Below, piece by piece: positions 12,582 through 24,800 of a stretch of 64,000 bases of DNA (within the stretch, counting starts at the first letter, position 1; every line of letters starts with the position of its first letter). The stretch spans positions 982,501 through 1,046,500 of the forward strand of contig CAUEEP010000912.1 of the NCBI GenBank assembly GCA_958450365.1, read 5' to 3'. Source of the stretch: Mesorhabditis belari (Eukaryota; Nematoda; Chromadorea; Rhabditida; Rhabditidae). The position numbers were made by a program, and so were the translations under genes. Under the pieces are notes generated by a model. It was not told the origin of the DNA, made no database searches, and saw nothing but the letters and a program-made list of their open reading frames with translations.

Positions 12582-12905
12582 GTACAGGGTAAGCAAGAAT
12601 TACCTCCATCGGCGTTCAGACAGGCCTGCAAACGTTTGGGAAACGCGTTGACCGTGGAATCATCGAGCAAATAGTCATTTTCGAGGGTATCCCATCCTTT
12701 GATGAGCGCCTTCTTCGCCTTTGATGAGCGCCTTCTTTGATGAGAGCCTTCTTTGATGAGCGATATTTTTATGTGGTTTTGCACATGCACACTTCAAGAA
12801 CACTCCAGACTGTGTAATCCAATGGGTTAAGATCGGATGAGCTGGGTGGCCACTCAGAAAACGAGTTAAGCCTCCAAAAGTTAAGCTTCTCCCGCGTGGT
12901 TTTGG
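12582..12905 (-). pseudogene. Tc1-like transposase C-terminal fragment (minus copy)
   Basis: Reading minus from about 12880, the peptide matches the plus-strand copy at 15411-15667: ESLKKALIKAWDT-like, LLDDSTVNAFPKRLQACLN and a terminal Asp-Gly. A 15-base repeat around 12705-12755 (CGCCTTCTTTGATGAG) expands it. There are frame breaks and no catalytic residues remain. Confidence 0.7.
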
Positions 12906-13646
12906 ATAGCCAATTGGCCTGAAAAGCTAAAAAAGCCAAAACTTTTGGTAGTCCCCCATGAGAACGTCGAATAATTGGCGATTTGGCTTTTTTTAGCTTG
13001 ACTTGGCCTAGAGGTCTAAGTAAGAATAACCATGCTGCTGAAAAATGGGACTGCTAACTCTTTCCACCTACGTTAAAGGGGAGGGGGTAACAATCGAAGC
13101 CGATTCTAAGTGAAAAATTTTTCGCCGATAACTATCATTTTGTTTTTATTTGATACTTTGTATATATATGAAAAATGGCAGAAATAAATCGGCTGATTGA
13201 TTGGTGATGTCAAATCAATTTCCATGAATTCAAACTTCATTTTCATTTTCAAGAATTCAAAGTCAAACTCGACTCGCCGGGGTGCATGCACTACTATTAG
13301 AGGAAATACGGTATTCAGCTGATTTCGACCTTTAAATCCGATGGATTACTCAGCCTGGAGTGTTCCCAAAGCAAAGACCTGCTCAAAAATACATTTAAGC
13401 CCTGATTCACTGAAAAAAACACTCCAGAAAGCTTGAGCTGAACTCGGCCCTGCGTATCTTTTGGCCACCATCGACGGCTTTCCAAAACGTCTCGCCGCTT
13501 GTGCAGCCCCCCATATTTTCGAGAAGAAATAAACCAAACTGTGGAAAGCAATCGAGCGAATAACTTTGTTAATGTCCCACCGCTTGTTCAGCCGTCAATG
13601 GAAAGATTTTCAAGAAGAAATAAAAAAAAATTGTTGAAAGCAATCT

Positions 13647-15036
13647 AGATGGCTTCATTGAATAAATGTTTCTGTTTGAAATTGACTCATTACTTATCGG
13701 TCAAACCAATATATGTGATAGACTCGTTGTTAATAGAAAACCGAGCTCAAAGATGCTTACCGTCAAGACTGTAATAGTACCCCACCCCCCTCGTACAGCC
13801 GCGTAGTCGCAAAAGTTTTTTAGTATTTCATTTTTTTCAAAGCGCCCGTACTTTCAAAAAATGCGTCTTTGGTGTCAAAAAATAGCTGAATTTCAGGGCT
13901 ATTTTTTGATACCTAAGCGCGCATTTTAGCATAAACCAGTGTCGAGAAAAACTCGTTCAAAGCTAGACTACGCAACACTCCGCACCGCACATCCGCGCGA
14001 AAATGTGTTTTCTATAGGATTTTTACGTTTGAATAGCCGATTGACGCAGAAAAATGTGCTGAATCCGAAAATAAAAGAATTTTTGAAATCCCTTCGACAG
14101 ATTTTTTTAAAAATCGAGTTTTAGTGATTTTACTGTGTTAAATTTCAGCCAGATTTTATTGTCAGAGCAAAATTTTGGAAACAAAAGCCTAAAACAAAAA
14201 TGTAAGCCGCAAGTTTTATTCTACGGGCTTTTCTCTATCTTTTGATACCAAAAGCATGAGAATTGATCAACCCTATAAAAAGTTATAACCTTTTGAAAAT
14301 AAAAATGTGATTCCTGGGCTATGGCGCACTATAACGCGGATAGATTACCGGAACCCGAAAGAGAAAAAGAGCAAAATTAAACTTTTTTTGCTACAATCAA
14401 ACCATTTTCGCTATTTTTCTTCTTTCAAGATGAAGTGTCGATGTCTACGGATTTAAGTAAAGTTGTTTTTTTATGAACAGATGCTTTGCTTTTGAATTTT
14501 TCAGGCCTCGACAGGGATTAATCCAAGAAAGGAATGAGCGCACCGTTTGCAACGGTATATGTTAAACGTTTTGAAATAACATTTTAAAGTTTATTGAAAC
14601 AACAACATTGAAAACAAGATTAATTAAAATGCCCCAGGTCTGATAATAAAATAACCCAGGAACCACATTTTTATTTTCAAAAGGTTATAACTTTTTATAG
14701 GGTTGATCAATTTCCATGCTTTTGGTATCAAAAGATAGAGAAAAGCCCGTAGAATAAAACTTGCGGTTTACATTTTTGTTTTAGGCTTTTGTTTCCAAAA
14801 TTTTGCTCTGACAATAAAATCTGGCTGAAATTTAACACAGTAAAATCACTAAAACTCGATTTTTAAAAAATCTGTCGAAGGGATTTCAAAAATTCTTTTA
14901 TTTTCGGATTCAGCACATTTTTCTGCGTCAATCGGTCAAACGTAAAAATCCTATAGAAAACGATTTTTTGCCTTATTTCGCGCGGATGTGCACCGTCATT
15001 ATGGGGTTGGGGTACTATTACGGTATTTACGGTAGG
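13647..15036. mobile_element. MITE copy interrupted by a nested foldback element
   Basis: The outer MITE has inverted ends TACCGTAAATACTGTAATAG-like (13758 and 15036), and 110 bp of its left flank is also shared with 31032-31142. Compared with the uninterrupted copy at 31142-31410, the unit is split after CTCCGCACCG at 13987 and resumes with CACCGTCATTATGGGG at 14991. Confidence 0.8.
13988..14990. mobile_element. 1-kb foldback element with 5-bp target duplication CACCG
   Basis: Ends CACATCCGCGCGAAA and its complement mark long inverted arms: 13988-about 14329 pairs with about 14648-14990. The loop (14330-14647) is unrelated single-copy sequence. CACCG lies on both sides (13983-13987 and 14991-14995), and the empty site at 31363 has it once. 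A diverged arm fragment is at 28903-29000. No transposase is encoded. Confidence 0.8.
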
Positions 15037-15410
15037 CCTATTTCCTATTTCCTATTCTTATTTTCTTATGCTTATCTTTTTCCACATTTGCCTTGTTTAC
15101 TTCTTTTCTTTTTATTACGCTTCATTTTTTAATGCCAAATTGTTTATTTTTTATTTGAGTCTTCATTTCTTTTATTTTGTCATTTGAGCCTCCTATTTTG
15201 TAAACTTTTGTTCTTAATAAATTCTCCATTACAGGAAAGCTAATTTTTGTGTTTAGATAAATTTTCTACGATCCAAAACAACAATTTAAAAAAAAAACAC
15301 ACTTTTTTCCAAAGTGCAAACAATGTGCACAATTGCAAACAAAACAATGCACAATTGAGTGCAATTTGAAGGGAATTCGTCTTAATACAGAAAAAAAGTC
15401 TTAATACAGG

Positions 15411-15797
15411 ACTTCATCTCGTTTTCTGAGTGGCCACCCAGCTCACCCGATCTTAACCCATTGGATTACTCAGTCTGGAGTGTTCTTGAAGCCAGGGCAT
15501 GTGCAAAACCACATAAAAATATCGAAAGTTTGAAGAAGGCGCTCATCAAAGCATGGGATACCCTCGGTGATGTCTATTTGCTCGATGATGCCACGGTCAA
15601 CGCGTTTCACAAACGTTTGCAGGCCTATCTGAACGCCGATGGAAGCAAAGTTGAATTTAATAGTTAATTTGTTACTGTTATATTTTATATAAAAATATTT
15701 AAGTTAACATTTCGAGATGGTTTGAATATTTGGTTAAAAGCCAGGCCTTTTGTGCCTTTTGGCCTTTTGCGCTAATTCTTGGTCACCCTGTACATGC
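15411..15797 (+). pseudogene. Tc1-like transposase C-terminal fragment (plus copy)
   Basis: The frame reads WPPSSPDLNPLDYSVWSVLE then ARACAKPHKNIESLKKALIK and ends at TAG 15665-15667 after DGSKVEFNS. The motif SPDLNPLDY is the region before the last catalytic residue in Tc1/mariner proteins. The terminal end TTGGTCACCCTGTA is at 15782-15795. The N-terminal two thirds are missing. Confidence 0.75.
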
Positions 15798-15890
15798 AAT
15801 GAATGGATAAATGGACTTTTGACATAAGAACGAACTTTTGACAGGTCTAGAACTTAATATCACACAGCACACAAAATGAATTTTATTTTT

Positions 15891-16117
15891 ACCATCGGCT
15901 AGTCGATGGTGATTGAGAGTTTTTTAACGAAACATTTGAAATGCAATGCAGACTTATCTCACATCCACATAAAAAAGGTAGGTTAATCGGATCAAATATT
16001 TTAGCACCTCGGAAGGTAACTTCTGTTGCCAAATTCGAAAGATTATGGCATCTAAAAGTAAATTTTGCTTTATGAATTACAAGTTTTATTCACTTTTCAA
16101 CAATTTATTGCAAACAT
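15891..16117. repeat. direct repeat copy A (about 227 bp)
   Basis: The block begins with a small palindrome (ACCATCGGCTAGTCGATGGT) and ends CAATTTATTGCAAACAT. It is repeated almost exactly at 16542-16772, immediately downstream of the integrase-derived gene. Between the copies lies a Tc1-type end at about 16410 (CAGTGCGTTGCAAAATGATA). Confidence 0.8.
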
Positions 16118-16541
16118 GACTAGTTTAAAGAATACCCCCTTTTGTTATACTGGTAAGCTGTTGTCCAGCTTTTTAATCACTGGATCTGTCAGCTTGATCG
16201 CGCGACCAGCCTGGAGAACAGAGAGCTTTGCTTGAAAGGACCACCCTGTATTTCACAGCTCCAATCTTCTTGAAATGTACGATGTAATAGTGGGATGGTC
16301 AAGTTCAAACTGGAGCAGATTTGGTTAAACTAACTGGTAATCTCATGGATTAAGACACAACTAAAACTGGATCTTTGATCAGGGTCGCCCCACACATTCC
16401 TGCAAATAAACAGTGCGTTGCAAAATGATAGGAGCACCCTCGATTTTTGACTTTAAATAACTAAAAATGCAAAACAAATCTTAAATTCTAATTTTCCATA
16501 TGTCGCCGCCGCCCGTGACTTTCAGCCGCTAGTGATTGAAT

Positions 16542-16772
16542 CACCATCGGCTAGTCGATGGTGATTGAAAGTTTTTTAACGAAACATTTGAAATGCAATG
16601 CAGACTTATCTCACATGCAAATAAAAAAGTTAGGTTAATCGGATCAAATATTTTAGCACCTCGGAAGGTAGCTTCTGTTGCCAAATTCGAAAGATTATGT
16701 CATCTAAATGAAAGGAAATTTTGCTTTATGAATTGCAAGTTTTATTCACTTTTCAACAATTTATTGCAAACA
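16542..16772. repeat. direct repeat copy B next to integrase gene 3' end
   Basis: The second copy of the block at 15891-16117, about 110 bp beyond the stop of the minus-strand integrase-derived gene. It could belong to the 3' end or flank of that element. Confidence 0.8.
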
Positions 16773-16882
16773 TATAATAAGCATTAACAACAAAAAATTA
16801 ATTAACAACTTCCCTAAGGTGCAACACAACAAAATGCTAGAACAAAATCAAGTTTAACTAAAAAATAATTAAAATTTCAATG

Positions 16883-18316
16883 TTACTTGTTTGAGTAGGT
16901 GCTATTATGACATCGATTGTTGCACAAAACGTTCGACTTGAGGCATACACATCGACCATTTACGCATCCATTTGTACACTTACAGTGCTTGTGCCCTAAA
17001 AAAAAGCAATTAAACAAACGCTACAAAAAATACCTTGAGATCCGGTGAGAGATTCGGCGCCGACTGCTGAGGGAAATGATGTCTCCTTTTCGGGCACATC
17101 TTCAGCATCGATGAAATTGTTGCTTGCTGGCACAAACTGGTTGCGAGTCAACCTATAAAATTATTTAATAATCAACAACAACAAACAAACTTTTGAGGGA
17201 GAATTCCATTCGAAGTGCCAATTTTGTAAAATCCGTCGTTTGCTTCCAACAAAACTCCGAAAAGAGAAGGATGCCCAATCTTCGGTCTATCCACCGTATC
17301 GATTGGAACTCGAACAGTTTTTCCAATATCAACAGAACCATATCTAAGAAAAAAGCATAGTATCAATTGAATTAATTGAAAAGCATGCATTATACCTATT
17401 TTTAGAAGATTCGAGCATCTTCTCGGCTTGCTTCTGTTGAAATCTGACGGCGCCAGCTCGATGTTGACAAATTTTCTCATCAATACGATTCAATTCTAAA
17501 AAAATGTAGATCAATTAAACAAAAGTTTAAGCGAAAAAATTAACCTGCAATTGTGCTATCCGTTTCAATGCTTTCAACTTGATGTTGCCAGGTTTGGTTC
17601 AATTCTAAAACAAAGCGTTTGGCCAACTAGAGAAAATAATTAGAAGGCAAAATCAACCTGAAATATGTGCTTCTGCGGCTTCAGCTCGATGTGATACATT
17701 TTCCTTATTCACATGATACGATCCTAAAATAAAAAGTTCAATTAAATCATAATCAAAGCTTTACTGACCTGTATCTGTGCATTCCTTGACAATTTCATCA
17801 TACTCTTTGGAATCGGGCCAATAAGTCGGATTATCCGTTAAAGCAGCCTTGATTGATTCGGTCCAATCTTCAAATTTTTCGGGCTCGGGCTCGATTTCCT
17901 AAAACAAAAAAGTTAAACAAAAACTAGAAACATTAACCTCCGTATTTTCTGGTAAATTTCTTTCATCATTGGACGGCTCAACGGTAAGACCGAGCGTTAA
18001 CTTTCTTCCAAACTACAAAATCAGCATATTTAAGTTTAATTCCAAAAATTATACCATTGCTTCGAAAGGGGAACGTCCAATATCTCGATGATAACGTCGG
18101 TTTTTCATTGATTGAACAATTGGGAGAAGTCGAGCCCATTTTGTCGATTTTTCTTCTCGCAGCTGTGTACAGAGGATACGCCAAACCATAAAAATTAACC
18201 CGTTTTTCAAAAAAGAATAATAAAATCAACTTACTTCGATGTCTTGATTGCATTTTTCAACTGATCCTTGGCTCTGCGAGTATCGAGGGCGACCATGTAC
18301 GATTTGGCAAATTCAA
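16883..18316 (-). CDS. integrase-core (rve) derived protein, 5' truncated, with Cys-rich tail
   Basis: Minus-strand exons with consistent phases: 18235-about 18310, 18055-18162, 17938-18012, 17769-17898, 17658-17723, 17545-17604, 17396-17495, 17191-17343, 17034-17152, 16883-16995 (TAA 16883-16885). Exon 1 has VHGRPRYSQSQGSVEKCNQD, the hallmark that follows the integrase catalytic core; exon 2 has WARLLPIVQSMKNRRYH and GRSPFEAM, continuing into FGRKL. Then come an acidic stretch, a basic/helical segment (RFQQKQAEKMLESSKN), a small beta-type domain (VDIGKTVRVPIDTVDRP) and a Cys-rich tail (CKCTNGCVNGRCVC, CNNRCHNSTYSNK). This layout resembles intron-bearing integrase genes of Ginger-like DNA transposons or domesticated relatives. 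The first two catalytic acidic residues would lie upstream and are not found up to 18860, so the copy is 5' truncated, yet the remaining frame has no stop. Confidence 0.75.
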
Positions 18317-18859
18317 CTCAAAATCAACTACATAGTTTCGAAAAATAAATTCATGTACTAGCTTTAAATTTGACTAGGTTGAAGTTTCGTCCTTTGTTTA
18401 GTCACTCATTGAATGGATCCAAGATTTATTCAAAAAAAACCCGACTCGAAATTGGATAAAAAACCAAATCACTTCTAAACTGAACGACAACTCTAAACCA
18501 AAAGATGCACCAGGTGAGAATTCATGAAACTTGAAAATTCAGAAAAACAAAGGATCAGGTGAGAATTCATGGAGTTTTGAAAAACTCTTTATTAACACAA
18601 ACAGATCACTGAAACTGATAAAATACCAAAGATGCATTTATGCATTTTTATTTAGCATAAAATTAAATTTTGAACTTTCTAGGGACTCCATTGTGCAATC
18701 CCACTTGCTCAGCTACTCAATGAAAAGATTTGATGGCATATAAATATTAAAAGGATCAAGAGAAGTAGTTTGTTTGGAATCGTTTGATCATATGGAATGT
18801 TTTGATTGAATCTGATTGAATGAACAAAAAAAATAAATGCTAAAGTAGAGCTAGTAAAT

Positions 18860-21800
18860 TTATAGGCAGCCAAAGTTGGGACGGCAACGAGCCATAGCGC
18901 TTGGATCTTGAGGAGCTGTTGATCCACCAAGAATGGCAGGTGACAAGATCTGAAACAGAGAAACGTTCGGCAATTTCTACCAGCAGCTGGCTTAGGCTCA
19001 AATTGCAAATCTTGGTTTTCCAATACCCACCTCAACAAGCATCTTTCCTTCACTGTGAAACTTGGGCGAGAGAATGCTCGGCGATAGTATCACCAAACCC
19101 ATGAATTTGTCACTCCTGAATTACATTGTTTTATTGTAGTTAAGTTTTTAGTTAAAAGTTTATACTCATGCACTCATGACTTACATATAATTTGGAGATA
19201 ATATTCCTGGACTCAAAACATCGATCACCATTGCTTCCGGGCTGAGCACTTTAGGTTCGAGGAAACGAGGAGTGAGCACCTTAGCGACAAAGACTGTCGG
19301 AGAGAGGACCCACGAGTTGAGAGCACGAGGGGATAACACCTGAAATTTCCTTTAAACTGATTTTAAACTTTAATTTTTTTTACTGTTTTTTCAAGATTCA
19401 AAAGAAAGGAATATTTCTACACCCAAGAAACTTCTCAAGCAATTGAAAGAAATAGTTGTAGTTATCAAAACTATTTTCTTGCTCTGCAATGTTATTTGGG
19501 TTGTTTTTTTTGAACAAAATGTTTTTTTTACTGTGTGTAAGTTTTTAGCAATATGAAATAAAGTCTAAAATTTCTCACTCAGGACTCACATCAGCTCGAA
19601 AAGCGATCGGACTGAGCGTGCGAGCGATGAGAGCATTCGGCGACAGAATCGCTGCGACGAAGGCCCTTGGTGACAGTGTGAATACCTAAAAATAAATGAA
19701 ATAGTTTAATTATATAACCATTGGGTTGTCCAGTTATAAATGCGCGTTTTTGAGGGCTTATTCCAAATATTTCTGCAAGTTCACGTGTAGTTTGTCGAGG
19801 ATCAATTTCGATCGCCTGTTTAAGTACTGCATTATCGATCGCAGGAGGCCGGTGGTCCTCATCTCCCAAAAATTCATTTCCTTCTCCATCGCCGACTTTC
19901 CTTCTCGTTGAAACCATCGCCGACACTGGCTTTCCGAAATAGCATCTTCCGAAATACTTTCCAAAGGCCTCGATGAGATTCAGCGATATTTTTGCCCAAT
20001 TTGAAGTCATACCAAAGACTGGCACGGAGACGAAACTTCGTGTCGTTCACAGAAATTAAATCAAAAATTGGTTTGACGTCAAAAACACAAAAAGTTGTAA
20101 TCAAATAAGAGATCCTGAACAGCATATAGAAAATTGGGTTTGATAAAATTGTAAAGCTCTAAGGAATGCTGTTCAAGTTGTTCAAGAGCAGGACATTCAC
20201 AACTGGACAACCTAATATATAGCTAAAAATAGTTTTTCTAGTATGTCTAGTATTTCTAGAATGTCTAGAAAGCCTAGAAAGCATAGAAAGCCATAAAAAA
20301 ACCCACATTGAGTGCTTGTGGAGCCGCAAACTCGAACACCCAGAAACTCGGCGACAAAGTGACCACTTTCAGTGCCAGTCCTTTGTTGATGAAATTGGTA
20401 AAGGGCATCGGTTTGAAGGTGATGAATTCAACGTCTGAAAAAAAGAAATCTAAAATTTAGCTGGTGAATTAACCTCCAACATATACAGATTGAAGGCTTT
20501 CCACTTGTCTCTTCGATCGCTTCGAGGCGCCTAAAAAGAGGCCGATGAGAACTTTGTACTACTTTTTTATTAGCTTGTTAATCTTAAAAACACAACTAAT
20601 GAAATTCACCTGCTTCTTGATCTTCGTACAATTTTGCCATTTGACGGATTTCCTTCTCAAGTAGAGCCTCTTTTTCGTCTTTGTTCATCGCAAGATAGGC
20701 GCTCATATCGTCATTGGATGTTCCGTTAAGGACTGAAAGTGGATAAAGATAGAAAGAAGTAGAGTTAACTTAACATCTAATGGATAATCTAATGGATAAT
20801 GGACAATCTAATGGATGATGGACATATATAGAGGGAGAAACTACATTTTTCAACCAGATAATGCTTCAATTCATGTTAGCCGATTCACTAAAGCTTTCCT
20901 GGGTCGTCACAACATCGATTTTCTCAAATCACCTGCTCACCGGACTTAAACCCAATAGAAAACTTGTGGGGCATCCTTGTGAGGAATATTTATGCTAGTG
21001 GGAAGAATTATGACACTATTTTGCAACTCAAAAGAGCCATTTTGTAAGCTTGGACGTTAATTCACTCACAAACGCTTTAAAACTTGGTAAACTCGATGAA
21101 AAATCCATTACTGGACGTCATCGAGAAAAAAGGAGCCTCTGTTGACGCTTAGATTCTAATTTTATATTTTATATACGCACAAATAAATCATTTCAACTCA
21201 TTTACTTTCAAAGTCACATATTTTTAATAATTTTTTATTCTACACCCTTTGCAAAACGATAGGACCGTGATGGTCCTATTTTTTTCTTATGTTCTATGTT
21301 TCTTTTTCATTTTCTACTTATAATAACTATTTTTCATGCTTGTTCTATTTTTTCAAACTAATTTTTATTTTTTAGGAAGATGGGGCGTGGAAAACCGCTT
21401 TCGCGAATCGAACAGATGAAAATTGCGATTTTGAAAGAAAAAAAGTTGTCGAATCGGAAGATCGCAAAAAAATGAAGCGCTCGCACCAAGTTGTCGCAAA
21501 TTTCTTGAAGTATCCTTTCAATTATGGCAAGAACAAGTCACCGGAACATCATCCAAAGCTCACAGGCCGCGCTGAACCGCATATTGGACGTCTGTTGTCG
21601 AATTCGGTGATGTCGCTATAGGGCGTCAAGGCAAAAATTGGAGCCCCCGTCCTCAAAAGCACTCTTTCTCGAGCCATCAAGTGTATGCCTTACATCAAAA
21701 GAGCAGTCATGAAGACATGAAGACGATGCTTCAAAACTTGGTGAACTCGATGAAAACTATTAGACGTCATCGAGAAAAAGGAAGCCTTTATTGATTATTA

Positions 21801-24800
21801 ATGAATGTTTCGGTCCTGTTTTTCGTTTGTTTCAAGTTTATTTTTTATTTATTTTTATGTGTTCCTATAATTTTGCAACAGATGTTGAATAAAGAAATCG
21901 TTAAATTTTTTTGGCAACTTATTCAAGTCTATTTTTGTATATGTCGTAGCCGATTATGAATGAAATTTTTTGGCAAATCTTTCTACTAGAGCAACCCTTT
22001 AATGTATGAGGACAATATTATATCATCTTGCAGCGAATTAAATTCTGCGTCGATTGATACCAAATTTGCGAGTTTAGGTTAAAAATTGCCGGCGCTACAA
22101 CGTTTCATTCAAAACCCCGTAGCCGATTATGAATGAGTGGGTCTACGAGCGTCCAACCATCAAGTATTTAGTATCATTCAGCGCAGAGTCATTGATAATT
22201 ATGTTAAATTTTTTAAATTAGAAAGATTGGATAAAAAGAAAAAAAAGTATGGAGCTTCAAAGTTTTCTCTTTTTATCCAATCTTTCTAATTTTAAAAATT
22301 TAACATAATTATCAATGATTCTGCGTTGAATGATACTAAATACTTGATGGCTGGACGCTAGTAGACCCACTCATTTATAATCGGCTGAAATTCATAATCG
22401 ACTACGACATATATTTCTAAGATTTAAGAGCTATTTAGCATTATCAAATTTCATAGCCAAAAAATGCAAAATCCAGGGGTGGCCCTATCATTTTGCCAAC
22501 GCACTTTATAGCAAGACTATCGAAATCTTTTAAACCAGATTTAGAACAAAACATGATCATTTGATCATGATCACTATCTCATGTATTCACAACCCACAAT
22601 CAGATCCCGATCCATGGAGATGCTCAAGTTGTTCTCTTTCGAAGAACGTGTATCCTTTTGTGTCAAGTTCTTTTCGTTGATCTACTTTCAGACTTTGGTG
22701 AGCTCTCAAATGAGCAAGATCGAGTCGAGACATTTTTTGAACAAGCGGGTACCTCACCTCGTTCATTTCTCTAAATGAAAAGTTGCCTAAATGATCGCCT
22801 AAATGATCTAAATGATCTAAATGATACTAGTTGAACTGCTTAACCAAACTTTGCTTTTGCCGTTCATACCTGATCTCATTCTTCATCTTTCCAAGCACCT
22901 CATCCAAAACTTCCGATGCTCCACTCGCTTCCAAAATTGCATCCAAGAGAATATGTTTTGAAGTTTCTGTTCCAGTGGCTGCCTAAATGATCTTAGCAGA
23001 AATTTTTTCACTTTAGCAAACTTTTAAGATATCATTCATCGAGAAGACACCATCACGGTGAAAACTGAGTAAATTGGGTGAGAAGAAATGTGGTCGATGT
23101 TTTTGTGATTGGCTCTCGGGAAAAATCGAGAAAATGCTAGGGGATAGAATGGAGAACTTTTCCTCGTTCAAATGATGACCCTGAAAGAGAGTATTGTATG
23201 CAAAAGCCATAATAAATACTTCTTTTGATATAATTTTACAAATTTTAATTACAGTCGACTCTCGTTATAACGACTCATACTTACGGTCTCAGTCAAGTGC
23301 TTAACCAAACTCCTTAAGTCGACTCTCGATATAATAGTTTTCTCGATATAACTTTTTTTAATCGCTGGTGTTGTAGCTTTTGATTTGATACATCGATACA
23401 TACATTGCATACATTTGATACATACATTTTGTGACTAAAACGTGGACAACTTTCTAAAACGGGATGTTGTTCACAGCATAAATGCACTTGATTATTTCCT
23501 TGACGACAACTCTACTTCAACTATAGGCGTTCAAACATTGCCCGAAATCGTTTATGCCATAAAATACTCCGAGGAACCAAGAAAGTGAAAAGGAGATGTT
23601 GTTGATAGCAGGAAACAGTTCATAGCGGGAAACAGTTCATAGCAGGAAACAGTTCATAGCAGGAAAGAGTTCATAGCAGGAAACAGTTCATGGCAGGAAA
23701 CAGTTCATAGCAGGAAACAGTTCATAGCAGGAAACAGTTCATAGCACGAAAGCAGGAAACAGAGCAAACGATTTCACGACCCGAAGCTTATAATGTTTTC
23801 AAAAGTTCCAAAACTATACAAGGAAAAAAGGCTATTCAAAAGTTTTTGCTGCCTTAACTGTTCTTGATCACATTTTACGAGGGATCTTTTGTTAAAGATA
23901 AACCGTCTACAGATTCCTAAAACTCTAAAACACGCAGTCTCACGTTACAGATTTTTTCCATCTAACTCGATATAATTATTTTGGTTAAAAACCTTGGCTT
24001 TTTACTTCCTAATAACGATTCCATTTTGCCGACAGAATCGCTATAAAAGACTGTATATGAAACTATCTAGCGAATCACTTTTTCTTTACCGTAAACTTGT
24101 TGATCATCGACATCACGCTGTTGAAAATGGCTTCGTCTTTGCGCAGCGTTGGCGTTCGACTTTTTAGATTGAAACGTTCGAGAACTCTGAATTCTTTTTA
24201 TTTGAACTAAAAGCCACAATTGAAACTGATCATTTTTAACGTTTCTTTAAACTTACTCCTGATTCTCGGTGTTGACCATCTTCAGATACTCATTGCAGAC
24301 ATCGACTTTAAGAAAATGGTTTCGTAACCGGCGGAGATTCTCAAGATTTTTCGATGAGAAGCCAGCTCGATTGTCTGAAATTGAATCTTTCAATGAGAAC
24401 TATAACGATGGAGTAATGATGGGGTTTCTAAAAAGAAATCTTACTCATCAATGCTCTGAAGTAGGTATTCGCAATTTTTGGCGCTTTGCGGAGGATTCGG
24501 TCGACATCAAATTTATCTGAAAGCCATTAATATAGTGTGTAACAAAATGATAGATCCACCTTGATTTAACAGCTTTATTTTGGTTAGCATAAAGGCTGAT
24601 CAAGGCGCCACAATTGTGTAAGTGACTTGCAAGAGGTTCCTCGATCAGAGGAATACCCCTTCAATAATTATGTTTAATCAATTTGCTCAGTTAACATTAA
24701 AAGTTCGTTAATTGGCATTTATCGAATTGTGGTCGAATTCGGACGTCCGAAACCGACCACAAGATAATCAATGGTCGGATACAGACGTCCGGATTCGATG

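Larger units (their letters stand above)
12482..15891. repeat. large inverted repeat with Tc1-like ends, arms about 400 bp
   Basis: The segment 12482-12875 returns inverted at 15411-15891. Each arm contains a Tc1-type terminus (TACAGGGT at 12582, complement at 15790) and the C-terminal part of one transposase family. Similarity extends about 100 bp beyond the transposon ends, so the arms arose by inverted duplication of a locus. The 2.5-kb loop holds the nested foldback elements. Confidence 0.8.
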
